Origin: Protopterus annectens
Taxonomy: Eukaryota > Chordata > Ceratodontiformes > Protopteridae
DNA length: 64,000 bases
Direction of reading: 5' to 3'
Assembly (NCBI RefSeq): GCF_019279795.1
Contig: NC_056725.1
Location: 1,067,749,810-1,067,813,809 of the forward strand
The position numbers and the translations under genes are program-made. The notes under the pieces are model-generated. The model was given only the letters and a program-made list of their open reading frames with translations, was not told the origin of the DNA and ran no database searches. Of this stretch, positions 59,537-64,000 are shown piece after piece; the first letter of the stretch is position 1; every line of letters starts with the position of its first letter.

Positions 59537-61054
59537 GTCCTCTACAAAACCAAAAATTATATATACCAGCTCCATGGTTACCAACATTGAAAAAAAGGGG
59601 AAAAAAATACTGCCAGCTTGCATAATTTATTATGATGAAAGTTGCTGCATTGAAACACTGTTGCACTAAAGACACACAATGGCAGAGTCAGCGATGATTC
59701 ACAGGTATGCTTGCATAAGAAGCAGACTTTTAAAGACATCATATAACAAAGCATATAGAAGCAACTTTGACAGGTATTGATATAGTATATTATTCAAATT
59801 AATTATGTTACTTAGCACAATGCAAATTTAGTACCTTTCTCCCCACTATGGAGTTTGCACTAAGCAGCAATTCCCACTGCTCTCACAAGCAGTTCAGGCA
59901 CACCAGCTATAATGATTCAAGCCTAATGTGTGGTTCTGGTACATGTAAAGATCCAGCCAGGCTAAACCTGATCTCATGAAGCTTTACAGCAAGTTGAAGC
60001 ACAAGCTAACATTCCTTGATTTATCCTGAAATAAAAAGTCACTATAAAATGATGGCCATATTTTCTAACACAGTGCTTTAAACAGAAGTGAGACATTTTT
60101 TCACCCTTACGTATGCCCTTCCCTCATGGTTGTACAACTGTTAAGTTAGTGCATTCAAGTATGGGTGGGTATGTGGTGAAATCTGCATATTTTTTTTTAT
60201 TATATGCCTGATTGGTGGAACTGTTTTATGACAAACTCACCCCCACCCAACTGAAAATCCACTGAAACTCACATTTATTGAAAATACATCTGGCCAGTGC
60301 CAGATTAAGTGTTCCTTGGGCCCTGGGTTATTTTCAAACCATGGGTCTCCTGCACACATATTTAGGACCATGCATAAATGCATGCTGTTTTTCACATTCC
60401 TGATTTTTTTAAATTATATTTTTTGTTTAATACAGTAACATTTCTTAGATTGTGTTTTAAATATGTATTTTTGAACATTTTTTCCTATAAGCAGTGAAAC
60501 AAAATATATGCACTAATAATGACAAAAAGTATCCATCATAACATGTTAACCATAAAAGGCTTCTCAGAATGCTGTTATTATAATCCACTAATATCGGTAC
60601 TCAGCAATTATTGGCACTTTATTGACTGGGTACACCATACATGTCTTATTGTGACAAGCATGGCCACAGTAAAGTATTCCAATTTGCTTTATACAAATGC
60701 ACACTAATCTTGCAAAGATAAATTAATAGCCTTTTTACTTTATAAACTCAGCAGAGTCAGTCATTTTTATTCACAGACATTGACCAATCCAAGCACTAAC
60801 AGCTACATTGTTGACTGCATCCTTCTCAGAAGTCTGTATCAAAACATACATATATCAATAATAATGACCTAAATCAGATTGCAGATTTGTTTCACACAAA
60901 CACAAAGTAATCAAAGTATTCCAACTTAATTGCCACAAACATGCATACTAGTTCTGCAATTCTAGATTAAAGACAGTTTAAAAAGGACCAGTTAAAAGAG
61001 CATAAGGCATTTTCATCCAAAGAAAGCACTTCCATTCCACCAGCAGTTATAGCC
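59537..61054. other. Unassigned, AT-rich
   Basis: About 1.5 kb without a recognisable element or motif-bearing frame. Confidence 0.4.
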
Positions 61055-62760
61055 ACATTGCTATATACTGTTCCATGGCATTTGAATCCGTATGGTTAGG
61101 AGGAACCGCTGGGCTAGAAAGTTAGGTTTGGAGTAATGTTCCCAGTCTATATTCGGGTAGATGATATACATTAATACCCTCTTTGAGACATACTTATACC
61201 CTCCGTCTCAGGTGAGTGGGAGGCCTTTCCTTGTTGAGAGGGTGGCCTGTAGTTACAATTTTGGTGTGTTGCAGTGCCTATGGTGGTGGTTCAAATCTGG
61301 ATGGTTTTCCGGTCAGGCGTTGCCACTTGTGGAGTGGTATAACATCCTTATATGGATACCCCTCCTGGTGTGGTGTGGTTCGGTTTTGGGGCCGAACGAT
61401 GATAATGAGTAAAATGCTAAAGTGCCGGGTGCTCTCAGGAGCCCAGAACCAGGTTTCAGTTACAGCACAGACATCGATGTCCTCCATACTGAGAAGGGCC
61501 TCGAAAAGGTGCATTTTGAGATTTTAGACTTGATTGGAGCAGCAGCACCCTCCCCATTTTTTTCCCATTAGGTTTCTAGGGTGGTAGGCTTGTTTGGCCC
61601 TTGCCTAAAAGGTAATGTGTGGTAAAGAGCCTTTAGCTAATATGAATAATCCCAGGGCACAGGCAAGCTCGCCCCTTTGTCCTCAGCGCGGGCTTTGTCA
61701 AGCATGTCACATCCAGAGCAGACAGACACTGGATCCCTGACAATGCCCAGACATTAAGCCAATTGTTAAAGCTGATCATCTTGTCTCTATATTGTGGCAT
61801 CATTCTTGGTGAAGGAGATACTGCTCAGGGTTAGGGGCTATCCTCTGCCTGAGCTCCTCTATGTGGCTCCTCTATGTCTCTTTCAGGGTGTCGCCGGGAG
61901 GTGCATGGACCATGTCGGACACCAGCATGGACAATGACTGTAATTTAAGCCTGAGTGCCGTGATGGTGGTGCTTGTGTTAATGGGTGGATTCTAGCTACC
62001 GAGCCTCTCTCCAGCTGTGACCCTCTCCTTGTTCAGCCTGGTGGAGTGGGACGCCATGATGATGACTACGGAGTCATGTATGACATTGTATTTTGGTGTG
62101 TACTTTGGCCTTTAACGGCCTGCTTTGTTTTCACTGCTTTGTGGTTTATGTGCTGCTTGTAAGGTAGCAGTTGTTTGGTTTGTTTGGTTGGGCTTGCTCT
62201 GTTCTGCTCTCTATTTTTTCAGAGCCTTTACTCAGAGCCTGTTGTTGTGTGTTGTTGTGTTTATGTGTTTGATTCAGTGGAGGGGTGATTTTTGTTTTGT
62301 GTGTTGTGTAGTTTGCTGCCTCTCCTCCTGTGGTCTTGCCAGTCCTGAGTTGAGAGAGAGAGCTCAGCAGTTTGGCTAAAGCTGCATCTCTCGCTCTATT
62401 TGTTGTGTTATGTGGGAGGAGGAGAGGGTTGTCTGTGTACATGCATTGCCTTCAGACCCCCACCCCACTGGAGAAAAGAGACAAACTTGACTTTGGACAT
62501 GCTAGAATATATTTGGGAATTCTTAATTGAAAACAAGGGCCAGTGGGGAGAGGGTGTAGTGCTTTTAATTTTAGTGCTGACTTATATAATTGCTTTAGTG
62601 AGCAAGTGCCAGGTAACGCAGAGTCCAGCTCTCCTCCCACAAGAATAACAGACACGGATGTAAGCTACCTGTTCTGCGCCAAGTGTTTTAAACCAAACTA
62701 GTTATAGAAAAAAAAAAACAAGCTAGAGCTTCCCTCAAACACAGAAGGGCTTGGGGCTCA
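61055..62760 (-). mobile_element. CR1 LINE 5' half (copy H), decayed
   Basis: Minus strand: 5'UTR remnants (about 62,760-62,540, with GTAGTGCTTTTAATTTTAGT matching copy A's 5'UTR), the ORF1 N-terminus (62,442-62,146; MYTDNPLLLPHN and a helix ending LSSLSQLRTG), the esterase region (about 62,060-61,600), and the start of ORF2 endonuclease (LLSMEDIDVCAVTETWFWAP, 61,514 downward). It stops in the endonuclease near 61,055, so RT and 3' end are absent. Confidence 0.85.
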
Positions 62761-63640
62761 GAAGCCTACAAACAGTCTGTACCACTTAACAAGAAAGGCA
62801 GACTCAGTTGAGTGAGCAAATGAGAAGATTAACAAAAAAAAAAAAACAGGGCGGTGGGTGGGAATAACTGAAGAGAAAAAAAAAAGAGCAGATAAAGGTA
62901 CTAAATTTCTCTATACGTCCAGAGTTTTAAAGCAGGAATTTTTTCAACATGCACCAGTTAAATATGCAAGGAGACAGGAATCAAAGAATGTGGCTACCCC
63001 ACCAGTTTAAATATGCAAGGACAGGAATTAAATTCTCTTATACGTCCAGTTGAATATAACCAAGTTCTTAGCTGGCCAAGCTGAAGTTTGGAATCAAAGA
63101 ATGTGGCTACCCCTTCAGTCTGTTACTGAAGAGCATATTTTTAAAAAAAAAAGCAGAAAAGGGTTACTTAAATTCTCTTATACGTCCAACAGGAAAAAAG
63201 AATGTGGCTACCCCCACACCTGTAATTACTAGCAAGTTTTAAAGCCTGAGTGTGTATACCCCTTATTGTTATGAAGAAATAAACTGCATGTGTTTTAACA
63301 GTATAATACCATAAGATCCAGACATGTAGCACATTCTAAATAGAAAAGTATTCATGAGAGAATAGGAAATAGTAACCATTTGACAGCATGCTAAGTCAAT
63401 ATGCACAATTTCTGCAGAAATAAAAGTTATCTGAATAATTCAACACAAAGAGAACTATTACTGTTGCGCAGGTTGCTTCACAAAAACAACTTTCCATTTT
63501 AAAGCTTCACAGACAAATGCAGTGCTTGCTACTCTAGAAGAATAAATTGCTTAAGTTGTATTAAAATGTTGTGCTGGTATATTGCCATAACATTTTCTGA
63601 ACAATATTAGCTTTGCAATACGGAGTGGCTGACGAACAAC
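62761..63640. other. Unassigned, with a thrice-repeated motif pair
   Basis: The pair TCTCTTATACGTCCA (variant CTCTATACGTCCA) and AAGAATGTGGCTACCCC recurs about every 130-150 bp (near 62,910, 63,036 and 63,174 for the first member). It could be tandem 5'UTR units of CR1 copy H or a separate repeat. No coding frame. Confidence 0.55.
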
Positions 63641-63850
63641 AACAGGTTCATAATTATTAGACATGTAGTACTGGTGACCATTAAGGTGCCTAGTCCAAAT
63701 TCCCAATTGTTACAAAACACTGTCTGGATAAGTGACTTACTCAATGCCACACAGTAGGTAAATAAAGTTGGAAAGATTCAAACCCTATACCCTTGCCACA
63801 GGAACCAGACCATCATCAAGTCAGAGCTAAAGTTGCCAGAGTAACAGCTT
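63640..63850 (-). mobile_element. CORE-SINE (MIR-like)
   Basis: Minus strand: a box B-like GGGTTTGAATC, then CTACTGTGTGGCATTGAGT and AAGTCACTTATCC, which is the conserved core of CORE/MIR SINEs. A weak box A-like TTTAGCTCTGACTTG lies upstream. The core is well enough preserved to assign the superfamily but not the subfamily. Confidence 0.75.
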
Positions 63851-64000
63851 TTAATTAAATGCAGAAATTGTTAACAATCGAATCTTGAAGAAAAGACTGT
63901 ATCACAGTAATATGCAGCAATGACTACGTAATGGATGTTGAAGATCATCACTCGAAATAATGCAGACTATATGACCTAACAAATGTCATTCCCCCTTTGC
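63851..64000. other. Window end, nothing recognised
   Basis: No feature recognised. Confidence 0.4.

Overview
This is a repeat-dominated stretch of a vertebrate nuclear genome. I see no host protein-coding gene that I can defend. Every long, protein-like frame belongs to a transposable element, and most of the remaining open frames are simple repeats such as (AC)n, (TA)n or (GATA)n. The mix is CR1 and L2 non-LTR retrotransposons, a Penelope-like element (PLE), PIF/Harbinger DNA transposons with Myb/SANT-like partner genes, a V-SINE-type SINE and a CORE-SINE. That suggests a large, repeat-rich vertebrate genome of fish, lungfish or amphibian grade. The sequence alone does not settle the species.

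Layout. 1-6 kb: a nearly complete but broken CR1 on the plus strand, with tandem 5'UTR monomers, an ORF1 carrying an SGNH/GDSL esterase, and an endonuclease-RT ORF2. 6-10.3 kb: a 271-bp tandem repeat and a decayed minus-strand, three-exon Myb/SANT-like gene (type 1). 12.4-16.9 kb: a minus-strand Harbinger-like copy with a second kind of three-exon Myb/SANT-like gene (type 2) and several tRNA-like modules. 17-25 kb: a V-SINE, (AC)n, (TG)n and GATA/GACA satellites, a short CR1 tail and a fold-back repeat. 25-28.8 kb: a PLE (RT plus GIY-YIG endonuclease, one visible 1-base lesion) between inverted arms made of CR1 3' end, with hammerhead-ribozyme-like motifs downstream. 30.6-34.7 kb: a plus-strand Harbinger copy with a TAA-flanked terminal repeat and the same type 2 gene as at 13.7-16.6 kb. 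36.7-52.7 kb: several decayed CR1 copies in both orientations, a type 1 Myb/SANT-like gene at 41.3-42.9 kb and a ~245-bp tRNA-like satellite at 46.5-48.4 kb. 53.3-54.5 kb: an intact 394-codon HARBI1-like transposase on the minus strand. 55.3-59.0 kb: an L2 element with a 2A-like peptide motif. 59.0-59.5 kb: the hairpin-rich right end of a Harbinger element, also next to TAA. 61-62.8 kb: the 5' half of another CR1. 63.6-63.85 kb: a CORE-SINE.

How the parts relate. Harbinger transposons need a DDE transposase and a separate Myb/SANT-like DNA-binding protein, and both kinds of gene are here. The transposase is the only intact gene; the Myb partners carry stops or frameshifts. Harbinger ends are inferred at 30,596 and 59,533 from matching tips, TAA flanks and a shared CTTACACG hairpin motif. 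The region between them could be one Harbinger element greatly expanded by nested CR1, PLE and L2 insertions, or several separate elements. The V-SINE's 3' end resembles the L2 3' end, suggesting that an L2 relative mobilised it. The most notable non-coding signal is three hammerhead-like cores that share the same layout, with stem II pairing kept by different bases.
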